From: Sphingomicrobium sediminis
Lineage (GTDB): Bacteria; Pseudomonadota; Alphaproteobacteria; Sphingomonadales; Sphingomonadaceae
Assembly: GCF_023805295.1 (NCBI RefSeq)
Contig: NZ_JAMSHT010000001.1
Coordinates: 248,001 to 312,000 of the forward strand
Reading direction: 5' to 3'
Length of the DNA: 64,000 bases
Shown: positions 44,214 to 53,661 of the stretch, in pieces
How the letters are laid out: each line of letters begins with the position of its first letter
How positions within the stretch are numbered: position 1 is the first letter of the stretch
Translations under genes and position numbers: made by a program
The notes under the pieces: model-generated
Told to the model about the DNA's origin: nothing
Seen by the model: the letters and a program-made list of their open reading frames with translations, nothing else
Database searches by the model: none

Positions 44214-44639
44214 ATGGCGCGGGGACGATTCGACTGGTGTATCGATCTTGGGGCGTCGGCCATCGCGGCCGGCGCTGCGGCACGTTGCGTGCAGCTTATT
44301 GCTCCGCAATTCTCTGCCGGCTGGACCGGCGGTGAATTGCTGGCGCTGGCCGGGGCGACCGGCCTCAGCATTTTCGTCGCGACCTTTGCGGTGATGCGCC
44401 TGTCGGAACGCTGGCTGTCGCAGCCGGTGGCCGGGGAGCGCGTCGACTTGGCGCCCCTGCACCAGGGTTATGCCTCGATCGCGACGCCGTTGCACAAACT
44501 TGTGGGCGGCGCGCCGTCGGCGCTCGGGCAGGGGGAAGGGGCCGCTTTGCGCAGCAACCACGGTTTCCCCGCACCCGGCTCCGACCAGGCCGCCTCGCAA
44601 ATTGCCGGGATATTGGGCGCGCGCAAACGCGCCTCGTAA
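44214..44639 (+). CDS. Hypothetical protein with two hydrophobic segments
   Basis: A 141-aa protein. Residues about 8-30 and 45-65 are hydrophobic (GASAIAAGAAARCVQLIAP; LLALAGATGLSIFVATFAVM), and the rest is polar with a Gly/Pro/Ser-rich end. I do not recognise it. Translation from ATG 44214 lacks a ribosome binding site and is probably leaderless. It converges on the next gene with 6 bp between stops. Confidence 0.55.
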   Translation: MARGRFDWCIDLGASAIAAGAAARCVQLIAPQFSAGWTGGELLALAGATGLSIFVATFAVMRLSERWLSQPVAGERVDLAPLHQGYASIATPLHKLVGGAPSALGQGEGAALRSNHGFPAPGSDQAASQIAGILGARKRAS

Positions 44640-44645
44640 GCCATC

Positions 44646-44981
44646 TCACTCATTGCGAAGCGTCAGCGCTTCGATCTCGATCCCGATCGACCCGTCCTCG
44701 CCTTTCATGGGGCCGGCAGCCACCACGATGTCGGCGAGGATGTGGCCCGGAATGTCGAACTCGTTCTCGCTGAGGCCGTCGACCAAAACGTCGGCCCTGG
44801 CCTCGGCATCGGGCGGCGGGAGCCGCAAGGAAATTTCATGCCGTTCCCCGCTATAGCTGAGTGAATTCCAATCGACCGAGCGAAACTCGCGGAGCAAAAT
44901 CCTATCGCGTGGTAGGCCGGTGCGCTCGATGAGCGCGCGAAGCAGCGCCGTGGCGGCGCTGGACAAAGGCGGCCGCATCAT
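44646..44981 (-). CDS. Conserved hypothetical protein
   Basis: A 111-aa soluble protein. The N-terminus SAATALLRALIERTGLPRDRILL looks helical and is followed by a predicted beta region containing VDWNSLSYSGERHEISLRL. No catalytic motif was recognised. It overlaps the stop of the small HTH gene by ATGA, so both are made together. Confidence 0.65.
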   Translation of the reverse strand: MMRPPLSSAATALLRALIERTGLPRDRILLREFRSVDWNSLSYSGERHEISLRLPPPDAEARADVLVDGLSENEFDIPGHILADIVVAAGPMKGEDGSIGIEIEALTLRNE

Positions 44982-45166
44982 GGCCGGCTGTCCAAGTAAT
45001 TGCGCACCCGGTCGACGGTCCGTTGGCGCGGCTCCCTTCCTCTACGCAGATCGAAGACGAAACGCGGATCCCCAACCGCATCACGTCCGAACCGTGCCGC
45101 TGCAATTTCCTTTTTCTTAAGGTGTTTTTCGATATCACGAAGTAAATACACTAACCAATCCCCCAT
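44978..45166 (-). CDS. Small helix-turn-helix protein
   Basis: A 62-aa protein from ATG 45166; the frame is open 13 codons further. The segment AAARFGRDAVGDPRFVFDLRRGREPRQ resembles a family of small alphaproteobacterial XRE-like regulators with FGRxAVxDPRFVxDLRxGREPR. It is divergent from the S24-type regulator, and 86 bp separate the two start codons. Confidence 0.65.
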   Translation of the reverse strand: MGDWLVYLLRDIEKHLKKKEIAAARFGRDAVGDPRFVFDLRRGREPRQRTVDRVRNYLDSRP

Positions 45167-45217
45167 ACCCTTGGAGCTCGACTCGGCACATCCCCTGTGT
45201 CCCAATGCTATTCCTAC

Positions 45218-45246
45218 TTGTCTAGGAAAAAACCTATAGATATGTT
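45218..45246 (+). promoter_or_regulatory. Promoter and possible operator of the S24 regulator gene
   Basis: TTGTCT (45218-45223), 17 bp and TATGTT (45241-45246) form a promoter whose -10 box ends 6 nt before ATG 45253; no Shine-Dalgarno sequence is present. Inside the spacer TAGG-aaaaaa-CCTA (45223-45236) is an inverted repeat that could be an autoregulatory site. Confidence 0.5.
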
Positions 45247-45252
45247 GTAACC

Positions 45253-45894
45253 ATGCCGAATGACCCTAGAGACATGCTGGAGGAGCTGTGTCGGCGCGAG
45301 CGCGTCGATTTCGCGACCTTGTCGCGCCTGATCGGTCGCAACGACGCCTATATCCAGCAATATATCCGCCGCGGAACGCCACGCGTGCTCGCCGAGCGCG
45401 ACCGGCGGCTGATCGCCCGCTATTTTGATATTGACGAGGAGCGCCTGGGTGCGCCCAAGCGCGACATGCCGGGTGGGCTCGTGCCGGTGGTACAGCGGCC
45501 GGTGCGCGCTGCGGCCGGCGATGGGGCAGTGAATGGCGATGACCAGGCCGGTGCGCGCTTCGCCTTCGATCGGCGCTGGTTGCGCCAGCTGACCGCGGGG
45601 CGACCCGAGGATCTGTCGGTAATCAGGGTGGAGGGCGATTCGATGGCGCCGACGCTCAACGACGGCGATGATATCCTCGTCGACCAAGCCGATGGCGAGG
45701 GGCGGCTGCGCGACGGCATCTACGTGCTGCGGATCGACGATGCGCTGGTGGTCAAGAGACTGGCAAAGCATCCGATGGGCGCGCGGGTCACCGTACAATC
45801 GGACAATCCGGCCTATACCGACTGGCCCGATTGCAAGCTGTCGGACATTTCGATCATCGGGCGGGTCTTGTGGATCGGGCGTCGCCTCGGCTGA
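45253..45894 (+). CDS. HTH/S24 family (LexA/CI-like) regulator
   Basis: A 213-aa protein. The N-terminus has a helix-turn-helix (DFATLSRLIGRNDAYIQQYI, about 19-38). The C-terminal S24 peptidase-like domain holds Ser130 (VEGDSMAPT) and Lys168 (ALVVKRL), the catalytic dyad. Such proteins repress target genes and may self-cleave on DNA damage. No Ala-Gly or Cys-Gly cleavage site stands out clearly in the linker, although AAAGD (87-90) is a candidate. It is divergent from a small HTH gene and predicted to be leaderless, like the lambda cI message from PRM. Confidence 0.88.
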   Translation: MPNDPRDMLEELCRRERVDFATLSRLIGRNDAYIQQYIRRGTPRVLAERDRRLIARYFDIDEERLGAPKRDMPGGLVPVVQRPVRAAAGDGAVNGDDQAGARFAFDRRWLRQLTAGRPEDLSVIRVEGDSMAPTLNDGDDILVDQADGEGRLRDGIYVLRIDDALVVKRLAKHPMGARVTVQSDNPAYTDWPDCKLSDISIIGRVLWIGRRLG

Positions 45895-45945
45895 AAAGTC
45901 GACGCGTTAACCTTGTCTGTCGACCAAGCATCAATGGGAAACGCG

Positions 45946-45951
45946 TATAGG
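45946..45951 (+). promoter_or_regulatory. Leaderless-type -10 element
   Basis: TATAGG ends 8 nt before ATG 45960, and the sequence between shows no ribosome binding site. A TCGACC at 45921-45926 (19-bp spacing) is a possible -35. Confidence 0.35.
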
Positions 45952-45959
45952 GCTGTGTC

Positions 45960-46169
45960 ATGGACCAGCCCTTCATCGCCGACCGCACCGTCCTCGACGA
46001 CGCCACCGCCCTCATCGACATTTTCGGTGACCGGGCCGGCGAAGAGGCGGCCATGCGCGCTGCGGTGAGCCGCCAGAAGGGCAATGTCATCCGTTTTTGC
46101 CACTGGCGCCAGATCGAGCGCATCGTGCTGGCGCTGGGCTCGCCCGACAGCCAGGGCACCGTTCACTAG
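45960..46169 (+). CDS. Small conserved hypothetical protein
   Basis: A 69-aa soluble protein, MDQPFIADRTVLDDATALID and onward, ending SQGTVH. The internal RQKGNVIRFCHWRQIERIV suggests a compact alpha/beta fold. I recognise no family function. It lies between the S24 regulator and tamA on the same strand and is not obviously co-transcribed with either. Confidence 0.6.
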   Translation: MDQPFIADRTVLDDATALIDIFGDRAGEEAAMRAAVSRQKGNVIRFCHWRQIERIVLALGSPDSQGTVH

Positions 46170-46257
46170 GCGACCGGATCTAGCCGGAACGTGCAGGTGC
46201 CGCGCCGGTCGGAACGGCAGAGCAACCTTTTTGCTGGCTACCCCTCCAACCCGCGTC

Positions 46258-46263
46258 TAGGCT
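46258..46263 (+). promoter_or_regulatory. Leaderless-type -10 element of tamA
   Basis: TAGGCT ends 7 nt before ATG 46271; gcttcgcgcc before the ATG contains no ribosome binding site. The best -35 (TTGCTG at 46231) is 21 bp away, which is long. Confidence 0.35.
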
Positions 46264-46270
46264 TCGCGCC

Positions 46271-48238
46271 ATGAGAGTGTATCTCGGTCGTGGCGTGGTG
46301 GCCCTTGCCCTCTATGGCATAGGGGTCGCACCCGCATGGGCGCAGCAGGCAGACCCGCCCCCGACGACCGGCGATCCGTTGGGGCCGCTGCCCGGCCTCG
46401 ACATTCCCTGGCCCGAAGTCGCCGAGGACGAAGAGGAACTCACCCCCGATCTCCCCGAATTGCCGGACGATGTCGAAGCCGAGGTGGCCGAGACACAGCC
46501 CGTGATCGACAGCGATATTGGCGATTATGATTGGTCGGTCACCGGCCTTCCCGAGGTCAGCGAGGGCGACATCCTGGCCCAATTCGAGCCATTTTCCGCG
46601 CTGGAGGCCGGTGATGGCGAGGCGGATAATGCCGCGCAGATCGCCCAGCGCGCGCAGACCGACCTGACATTGCTCGGCCAAGTGCTCGATGCGCAGGGCT
46701 ATTACAATCACGACATCCGGCTCGATTACACCGCCGAAAATGGCGAGATCCAGATCGTCTTCGAAGTCGATCCGGGCGAGCGTTTCATCCTCGAGGAAGT
46801 CGAATTGCCCGGCCTCGCGCAATTGCCGCCCGAGACCGAGAAGAAGGTGCGCGAGTTCTACCCTCTGGAGGTCGGGAAGCCATTGCTGGCTGCCGATGTA
46901 CAGAACGGGGCAGATGCGGTGCTGCGCGGCCTTAACGAACGCGGCTATGCCTTTGCGGGCCTTGGCCTTCGGGACATCGTCATCGACCGCGACACGGCGC
47001 AGGCGAGCCTCATCCAGCCGGTCATCCCGGGACCGCTGGTGCGCTATGGGCAGATCACCATCGAGGGCGATCCGCCATTCCCGCCGCGCCATGTCCAGCG
47101 CCTCGCGCGTTTCAAACCGGGCGAACCCTATGACGTCGCCGAGATCACCGACCTTCGCCGCGCGCTCATCGACACGAGGCTCGTTTCCTCGGTCGAAATC
47201 GATATCGAGCCGGACGATGATTACGAGACGGTCGACGTCGCGGTGCGGCTCGAGCCCGCCAAGATGCGGACGATTGCAGGCGAGGTCGGTTACGGCACCG
47301 ATGAAGGCTTCCGCGTCGACGTCTCCTGGCAGCACCGCAACCTGTGGAATCCTGAGGGTGAATTCACCGTCCGCGGCATTTTGGGCACGCAGGAGCAGCT
47401 CGCGTCGGTGGCGCTGCGCCGGCATAATTGGCTGCGCCGCGACCAGCGCTTCATTGCCACCGCGCTGGCCAGCAGCGAGGATCGCGATGCGTATCAGGCC
47501 GAGACTGCAGCTGTCTCGGTCGGGATCGAGCGGATCAGCGACTTTCTCTGGCAAAAGAAATTCACCTGGGGCGCGGGCATCGAACTGATTGCGACGGATG
47601 AACGCGATATCGACATCGAGCGCGGGCTGGATCGGCGCCGGACCTTCTTCATCGGCGCGCTGCCGCTGGTTGGGCGCTATAACGGGTCGAATGATTTGCT
47701 CGATCCGACACGTGGTTTCCGCCTGGAGGCGCGGGTCAGTCCAGAGGTCAGCCTGCAGGACGGCACCTTTACCTATGCGCGCGCCGGTCTCGAAGCGGCG
47801 GGATACTATCCGGTCGGCGAGAATGTCGTGCTGGCAGGACGCGCGGAGATTGCGACCATCTTTGGGGCAAGCCGCGATGCGGTCGCGCCGTCGCGGCGCT
47901 ATTATGCCGGTGGTGGCGGCTCGACGCGCGGCTATGGCTATCAGGCGCTTGGCCCGCGCGATGAATTTGGCGATCCTATCGGCGGGCGCAGCCTGTCGGA
48001 ATTCTCGTTGGAGGCGCGCGTGCGCTTCGGCCCGTTCGGCGTAGTGCCCTTCTTCGATGGCGGTCGCGTCGGCACCGGCAGCTGGCCGGGAACGCGCGAC
48101 TGGCAGTTCGGCGCCGGCATCGGGCTTCGCTATCACAGCAATTTCGGGCCGATCCGCATCGACGTCGGCACGCCGCTCAACCCGCAAGAGGGCGATAATC
48201 GCATCGCGGTGATCGTCGGTCTGGGGCAGGCTTTCTGA
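46271..48238 (+). CDS. tamA: Outer-membrane assembly protein TamA
   Basis: A 655-aa Omp85-family protein with a signal peptide ending PAWAQQ. Acidic and Pro-rich residues follow, then POTRA domains (about 150-330, e.g. GEIQIVFEVDPGERFILEEV), and a C-terminal 16-strand barrel with the conserved GGGGSTRGY motif and terminal Phe. With TamB it forms the translocation and assembly module that places beta-barrels and helps move lipids. The stop overlaps the start of tamB by one base. Confidence 0.95.
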   Translation: MRVYLGRGVVALALYGIGVAPAWAQQADPPPTTGDPLGPLPGLDIPWPEVAEDEEELTPDLPELPDDVEAEVAETQPVIDSDIGDYDWSVTGLPEVSEGDILAQFEPFSALEAGDGEADNAAQIAQRAQTDLTLLGQVLDAQGYYNHDIRLDYTAENGEIQIVFEVDPGERFILEEVELPGLAQLPPETEKKVREFYPLEVGKPLLAADVQNGADAVLRGLNERGYAFAGLGLRDIVIDRDTAQASLIQPVIPGPLVRYGQITIEGDPPFPPRHVQRLARFKPGEPYDVAEITDLRRALIDTRLVSSVEIDIEPDDDYETVDVAVRLEPAKMRTIAGEVGYGTDEGFRVDVSWQHRNLWNPEGEFTVRGILGTQEQLASVALRRHNWLRRDQRFIATALASSEDRDAYQAETAAVSVGIERISDFLWQKKFTWGAGIELIATDERDIDIERGLDRRRTFFIGALPLVGRYNGSNDLLDPTRGFRLEARVSPEVSLQDGTFTYARAGLEAAGYYPVGENVVLAGRAEIATIFGASRDAVAPSRRYYAGGGGSTRGYGYQALGPRDEFGDPIGGRSLSEFSLEARVRFGPFGVVPFFDGGRVGTGSWPGTRDWQFGAGIGLRYHSNFGPIRIDVGTPLNPQEGDNRIAVIVGLGQAF

Positions 48239-51200
48239 TGAGCGACGAAGCAGAGGTCTCGCGCGGGCAGGGCCTGCTGGGCGCCGTCGGTCGCGGCATC
48301 AAGCGTTTCTTCAAGCGGTTCGGCAAGGAATTGGCGAGCCTTGTCCTCATCCTCGTCTTCCTTTTGTCGCTGGGCCTGATCGCGCTCGATACCGGGCCTG
48401 GGCATCGCTTCATCGCCGACCGCATCGCCGCGCTCGAAAATGCCGATTGCAGCCAGTATCGGATCGGGCGAATCGAAGGCTCGATTTATGACGAGATGGT
48501 TCTGCGCAATGTTGAAGTGCGCGACCCCAATGGGGCCTTCGTCACGATCAGCCGGGCCGAGGTCGACTGGGCACCGCTCGCCTGGCTCTACAACGATCTG
48601 CATATCGACCGGCTGGCCATCGACCAGCTGACGGTCGAGCGCCTGCCAGAATTGTGCGAGGTCGAAAGCGATCCTGACAAGCCCATCCTGCCGGGCTTCG
48701 ACATCATCGTGAACGAGCTCACTGTCGATCGCCTCGTCGTCGGCGAAGTCATTGGCGGCGAACGCCGTGTCGGCAGCGTCGACGGGCGCGTGCGTATCCA
48801 GGGCGGCACCGCGATGGTCGACCTCAATGCAAGCGTCGAAGGCGGCGACCGGTTGTTGCTCGACCTCGATGTCGCCCCTGATGACGACCGATTCGACGTG
48901 GCGGTCGACTTCAGCGCGCCTGCCGACGGCCTCGTGCCGGCATTGACTGGCCTTGGCGTCGCGATGGAGCTCGACGTGGATGGCGAGGGTAGCTGGACGT
49001 CGTGGGAAGGGACGGCGACCGGTTCGATCGGCGAGGAAGGCAGCCTCGACCTGGCAATGACTGCGCAGGAAGGCCTCTTCACGCTGGACGGCGAAGTCGA
49101 TCCCGCGCCCCTGGTCGGTGGGACCTTGCGCAACCTTCTTGCCGGCGGGCTGACCGTAGATGGCGAAGCGCGGCTGGCCGATCGCGTGCTGACCGGCGAT
49201 GTCATCCTGTCGGGCCGTGCGGGTCGCGCCGTAGCATCGGGTGCAGTCGATCTTGGCCGCAATCGTTTCGACGGGGTCGATCTGGGTGTCGATCTCGACC
49301 GGCCCTCGCTCCTGCTCGGCAATCTGGGCGGGACCGGCATGCGGCTGGTGGCGACACTGGACGGCGATTTCGACAGTTTTGCGTATAATTACCGACTGAC
49401 CAGCCAGCGGCTGCAGGTCGACACGCTGACGCTCGGCAATTTCCGCGCCGACGGGGCAGGGCGCTGGAGCCGGCCGCCGCTGATGGTGCCGCTCACCGCG
49501 CGCGCCGCGACGGTCGACGGGCTGGGCGTCGAATTTGCCGACATCCTGCGCAACGTCGAATTGCGCGCCAATTTGCGCGTCGGGCGCGGGTCGCTGGTGA
49601 GCGAAGGGCTCACCTTCCGGTCAGACATGGCGCGGGGCAACGGGTTGGTGCGGGTCGATTTTGGCGATGGCGAGATCGTTGCCGAGCTGAACGCGGCATT
49701 GCCGGGCTACGAGATTCCGGGGCTGGGCGCGGTCGATGTCGTAACCGACGTGACGCTGCGCCCGGGCGCTGGCGGCCTTCGCATCGATGGCGACCTGCGC
49801 GCGCAGGTGACGCGCCTCGACAACAGCTTCTTTGCCGGCCTGACGGGCGGCCTGCCGGTGGTCGAGGGGAATATCCGGCGCGGGACCGATGGCATCATCC
49901 GCTTCGAGAATATGACGCTGCAAAGCCCGCTGCTGGCGCTGGCCGGCGATGGCTATCGGCGGACCGATGGGACGTTTATGTTCGACCTCACCGGCAATCA
50001 CGAAACCTATGGGGCGGTCGACGTCTCCGTCGACGGCGCGATCACGCGGCCCAATGTCGATCTCGTGCTGGCGAGCCCCAATGCGGCGCTTGGCCTCAGC
50101 GACGTCGCGCTCGACCTCGATCCGGTCGAGGAGGGCTTTGCCTATAGCGCCAATGGCGGATCGCGGTTCGGCCCATTCACGTCGCGCGGAACGATCCTGC
50201 TGCCGCCCGAAGGGCAAAGCGCGATCCAAGTCGACGAACTGAACGTGGCCGGTAGCACGGGCGAGGGGCGCCTGCTCATCGTGCCGGGCGGGTTCGAGGG
50301 GCAATTGGACCTTACCGGCGGCGAGCTTGCCGGGACGGTGACCTTCGACGTGCCTGACGGTTTGCCCGAAGGCGTCAGCGAGCAAGTGATCGGTCTCGAC
50401 CTCACCGTCAGCAATGGCGATTTCCCGGGGCCGCCGGCCTTCACCGTGCGTTCCGGTACGCTCGATGGGACCATCCGCCTGACCGAGACCGGGCTTGGCG
50501 CCGATGTCGACTTCTCGCTCAATCGCGTCGAATCCGCAGGTATCCCACTGGCGTCGGTCGATGGGTCGGTCCAGCTGACCGATGGCATAGGGACACTCGA
50601 TGCCCAGCTGGTCGGTGCGGGCGATAGCGAGTTCAGTTTCGATCTCGATGCGGCCTTCGACATCGATAGTCTGAATGGCCCCAACACGATTACGCTTTCC
50701 GGGACGGGCACGTTCGACCGCCGTCCCATTCGCCTTGCGCAGCCGGCGACTCTGACCGAGACCGAGGCCGGCTGGATCATCTCGGATGTCGACGTGCTCT
50801 ATGGCGGCGGCCGGTTGGTCATTGGCGGTTTGAACGATGGTTCGGGCGAACTGGTCGCGCGCATGTCGCGCTTCCCGCTGGCTTTGCTCGATATCCGCTA
50901 TCCGGTGCTCAATCTGTCGGGCACGGCGAGCGGTACGGCGCGATATAATCCCGAGGCGCGGACGGGCTCGGCGGAAATTCAGCTCAAGAACCTGTCGCGC
51001 GCCGGTCTGCTCTTCGCTTCTCGGCCGATCGACATGGCGGTCAATGCGCGGTTGAACGGCAATGTCGCAGGCGCCCGCTTCGTGATGGAAGAAGGCGGCG
51101 AACAAGTGGGGCGCGGCCAGATCGGCTGGAGCCAGATCGGTGCCGGCGATCTCATCCCCGCTTTGCAGGCTGCACCGATGAGCGGCGGCTTCCGTTTCGA

Positions 51201-52521
51201 CGGGCAGGCCGAGACCTTGTGGCGCCTCAGCAATGTCGAACTGTTCGACCTTACGGGACCGCTCGACATTTCAATCGACATTGGCGGTCGCCTGCTGGCG
51301 CCGCGCCTGTCGGGCTCGCTCACCATGGACGGCGGCGCGATGCAGAGCCCGGTGACGGGCACGCAGGTCGACGATCTCGATATAAGGGGCGAGTTTAGCG
51401 GCGCGACGCTGCGCCTTCGCTCGCTAAGCGGCACGGCGGAGAATGGCGGCCGCGTGACAGGGTCGGGGCGTCTCACCATCCTGCCGCTCGAAGCCATCTT
51501 CGCGATCGCGCGCAACGCGCTTAATCCCGAGGCAGCCGAACCGGCCGGACTGATCGGGCTGGAGATGCAATTTAACGCCGAGGCCGCGCAGCTCATCAAT
51601 CGCGATGACTTGAAGGCGACCGTCACCGGGCGGATCGATATCGAATCCGATGGCCTCGGCGGTACGATCAGCAGTCCCGGCCTTACCCTCGTCGAGGGAC
51701 GCTATGCGCTGGGCCGGGCTGCGACGGCGACCGCAGTGCCGGTGATAAGCGTGCGCGAGCGCGGGGTGCCGCGCGATTTCGATATCGAACAGCAGCAGCT
51801 GGCGACCTGGAACCTCAATATAGATGTCGAGGGCGCGCCGCTCTTCGTCGAGGGCTTGGGACTTGAATCGCGCTGGTATGCCGACGTCGATTTGCGCGGC
51901 ACGGTAACCAATCCGCGCATCTTCGGCGACGTTACGCTGCAGCGTGGCGAATATAGTTTTGCCGGCCGCCGTTTCCGCGTCGAGCGGGGCGAGGTGGACT
52001 TTAACGGGTCGAGCCCGATCAATCCCTCGCTCGATATCCTCGCCATTGCCGAGGGCGGTGGGATCGATGCCGAAGTGACGGTGACGGGCAATGCGCTCAC
52101 ACCGCAGATCCGCTTCACCTCGAGCACCATCAGCGACCAGGACGAAATCCTCTCGCGCCTGCTTTTCGGGACGTCGGTGGCGAACCTGTCGGGTGCCGAA
52201 TTGCTCCAACTTGGTGCGGCCGTAGCCTCGCTCCAGGGCGGTGGTGGCGGCGGCGGGCTCGATCCGATCAACGAAGTGCGCTCGGCGCTCGGCCTCGATC
52301 GCCTGCGCATCGTGCCGGCGGACATTACGGTCGATCGCCAGACCGCCATCGGCGCGGGCAAGTACATTACGCGTCGCCTATATGTCGAAGTCATCACCGA
52401 CGGGCGCGGCTATACGGCGACGCAGGGCGAGTTCCAGGTGACGCGCTGGCTCGCCATCCTGGCCACGCTCGACAGTTTCGGTCGCAGCCGCGCCAATGTG
52501 CGGGTGTCGAAGGATTATTAG
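48238..52521 (+). CDS. tamB: Inner-membrane assembly protein TamB
   Basis: A 1427-aa AsmA-like protein. One transmembrane helix near the N-terminus (about 38-60, SLVLILVFLLSLGLIALDTG) anchors it, a long beta-taco of repeating beta-strands spans the periplasm, and the C-terminal TamB domain (about 1080-1427, ending VRVSKDY) contacts TamA. The tamA-tamB order with one-base overlap confirms identity. Length is usual for the family (1200-1500 aa). Confidence 0.95.
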   Translation: MSDEAEVSRGQGLLGAVGRGIKRFFKRFGKELASLVLILVFLLSLGLIALDTGPGHRFIADRIAALENADCSQYRIGRIEGSIYDEMVLRNVEVRDPNGAFVTISRAEVDWAPLAWLYNDLHIDRLAIDQLTVERLPELCEVESDPDKPILPGFDIIVNELTVDRLVVGEVIGGERRVGSVDGRVRIQGGTAMVDLNASVEGGDRLLLDLDVAPDDDRFDVAVDFSAPADGLVPALTGLGVAMELDVDGEGSWTSWEGTATGSIGEEGSLDLAMTAQEGLFTLDGEVDPAPLVGGTLRNLLAGGLTVDGEARLADRVLTGDVILSGRAGRAVASGAVDLGRNRFDGVDLGVDLDRPSLLLGNLGGTGMRLVATLDGDFDSFAYNYRLTSQRLQVDTLTLGNFRADGAGRWSRPPLMVPLTARAATVDGLGVEFADILRNVELRANLRVGRGSLVSEGLTFRSDMARGNGLVRVDFGDGEIVAELNAALPGYEIPGLGAVDVVTDVTLRPGAGGLRIDGDLRAQVTRLDNSFFAGLTGGLPVVEGNIRRGTDGIIRFENMTLQSPLLALAGDGYRRTDGTFMFDLTGNHETYGAVDVSVDGAITRPNVDLVLASPNAALGLSDVALDLDPVEEGFAYSANGGSRFGPFTSRGTILLPPEGQSAIQVDELNVAGSTGEGRLLIVPGGFEGQLDLTGGELAGTVTFDVPDGLPEGVSEQVIGLDLTVSNGDFPGPPAFTVRSGTLDGTIRLTETGLGADVDFSLNRVESAGIPLASVDGSVQLTDGIGTLDAQLVGAGDSEFSFDLDAAFDIDSLNGPNTITLSGTGTFDRRPIRLAQPATLTETEAGWIISDVDVLYGGGRLVIGGLNDGSGELVARMSRFPLALLDIRYPVLNLSGTASGTARYNPEARTGSAEIQLKNLSRAGLLFASRPIDMAVNARLNGNVAGARFVMEEGGEQVGRGQIGWSQIGAGDLIPALQAAPMSGGFRFDGQAETLWRLSNVELFDLTGPLDISIDIGGRLLAPRLSGSLTMDGGAMQSPVTGTQVDDLDIRGEFSGATLRLRSLSGTAENGGRVTGSGRLTILPLEAIFAIARNALNPEAAEPAGLIGLEMQFNAEAAQLINRDDLKATVTGRIDIESDGLGGTISSPGLTLVEGRYALGRAATATAVPVISVRERGVPRDFDIEQQQLATWNLNIDVEGAPLFVEGLGLESRWYADVDLRGTVTNPRIFGDVTLQRGEYSFAGRRFRVERGEVDFNGSSPINPSLDILAIAEGGGIDAEVTVTGNALTPQIRFTSSTISDQDEILSRLLFGTSVANLSGAELLQLGAAVASLQGGGGGGGLDPINEVRSALGLDRLRIVPADITVDRQTAIGAGKYITRRLYVEVITDGRGYTATQGEFQVTRWLAILATLDSFGRSRANVRVSKDY

Positions 52522-52533
52522 CCGCCGCGCGGC

Positions 52534-53517
52534 CTAATATTTCAGGAAGCCTTCCAGCTCTTCGCGAAGCGTGTCGACCGTCGGTTCGTGCCAATGTTTG
52601 GCCCAGGGCGAGGTGCTGTCGTCGCGGCGGGCGCGCTCGTTATGCGCCTTCAAATAATCGGGCGTCTGCCAGTCGGTGGTGAGCGAAGGCTTGGCCTCGG
52701 CAAGTGCGGAGACGTTGAACGGATCCTTGAAATGCAGGCCCGTCTGTCCGCCGCGCGACCAGCTGACGGTCGCAAAGACCGTGCCGGCCTCGCCCAGGTC
52801 GAGCAGGAGTTCGACGCCTTGCGGGAAGTAGCCATTGCCCTCGACGAGGGCGCCATGCTCGGAAATGTTGCGCAGGCGCACTGGGTGCGTGTCATGGTCC
52901 CAATGGATTTCGCCCGACCAGATGAGCGGGTGGCGGCGCTCGCGTTTCTTCGTGTCGCTTTCGCCCTCATCGCCATCCTTCTTGGCGAAGGGCGAATGGG
53001 ACGGGACTGCGCCATCGATATTGGCGGTCGGGAAGCTCTTGCGAATGGTTTCGAGAAGGATGTTGTCGCGGGTCACCGCGTCGCAGCCGATCTGCGTCTC
53101 CTTGGCGAACTCCATGCCGATGCGCCCGTCGCGGACCCAGCGGACTGCGGCCTCGATCTCGCCGCCATCGCCAAGGTCGAGCAGGACAGGTTCGAGAAAT
53201 TCAGGCTCATAGTCGGTTTCGACCATCGCCCCGCCGCCCGACAGGTTGATGAGTTTCACGATGCGGCGTTCGTCATCATGGGTGACGAGAACGGCATCTT
53301 CCGCCTTGAGGCGATGGCGTTCATCCTCGCGCATATTGGTCCAGCGCTGTTCGTGGCGAGGGATGGAGACCGAGGTGAGGTCGTCTTCGCGCGCGGCGCG
53401 CTCTGCGGCCGACTTCTTGGTGGCGAGCAGGGGACCGGCATCGCGGGTGCCTTCCGGGGCGAGCCGGAGGCGTTCGCGAAAACTCTTCATGCCTTCATCG
53501 TTCATGACCGTTCCCAT
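52534..53517 (-). CDS. Protein with two PilZ domains
   Basis: A 327-aa soluble protein. The first PilZ domain (about 60-155) has ERHRL and NLSGGG; the second (about 190-280) has KRERRHPL and NISEHG, both matching RxxxR and (D/N)xSxxG. It is probably a c-di-GMP receptor. It begins at ATG 53517 or at 53505, where GGGAAC could serve as ribosome site. It converges on tamB with 12 bp between stops. Confidence 0.82.
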   Translation of the reverse strand: MGTVMNDEGMKSFRERLRLAPEGTRDAGPLLATKKSAAERAAREDDLTSVSIPRHEQRWTNMREDERHRLKAEDAVLVTHDDERRIVKLINLSGGGAMVETDYEPEFLEPVLLDLGDGGEIEAAVRWVRDGRIGMEFAKETQIGCDAVTRDNILLETIRKSFPTANIDGAVPSHSPFAKKDGDEGESDTKKRERRHPLIWSGEIHWDHDTHPVRLRNISEHGALVEGNGYFPQGVELLLDLGEAGTVFATVSWSRGGQTGLHFKDPFNVSALAEAKPSLTTDWQTPDYLKAHNERARRDDSTSPWAKHWHEPTVDTLREELEGFLKY

Positions 53518-53581
53518 CTCACCAGACGCGTGATGGACGGAAAATAAGCGGGCAGAGTTTAAAATGGATTAAGCACCTCAA

Positions 53582-53621
53582 ACGAAACGGCCCGCCAGCG
53601 CATGAGAGCGCGGACGGGCCG
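53582..53621 (-). terminator. Terminator of glnA
   Basis: On the minus strand CGGCCCG and CGGGCCG (53615-53621 with 53588-53594) form the base of a long hairpin with further pairing inside, followed by TTTCGTT. It lies 40 bp after the glnA stop. Confidence 0.8.
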
Positions 53622-53661
53622 GTTCGGGTGCTGCCGGGTCCTGACCGGCAAGAGCGCCTTC

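Noticed and set aside
46238..48187. A 649-codon frame opposite tamA
   Set aside because: tamA has POTRA and barrel motifs and overlaps tamB; the opposite frame has neither start signal nor domain.
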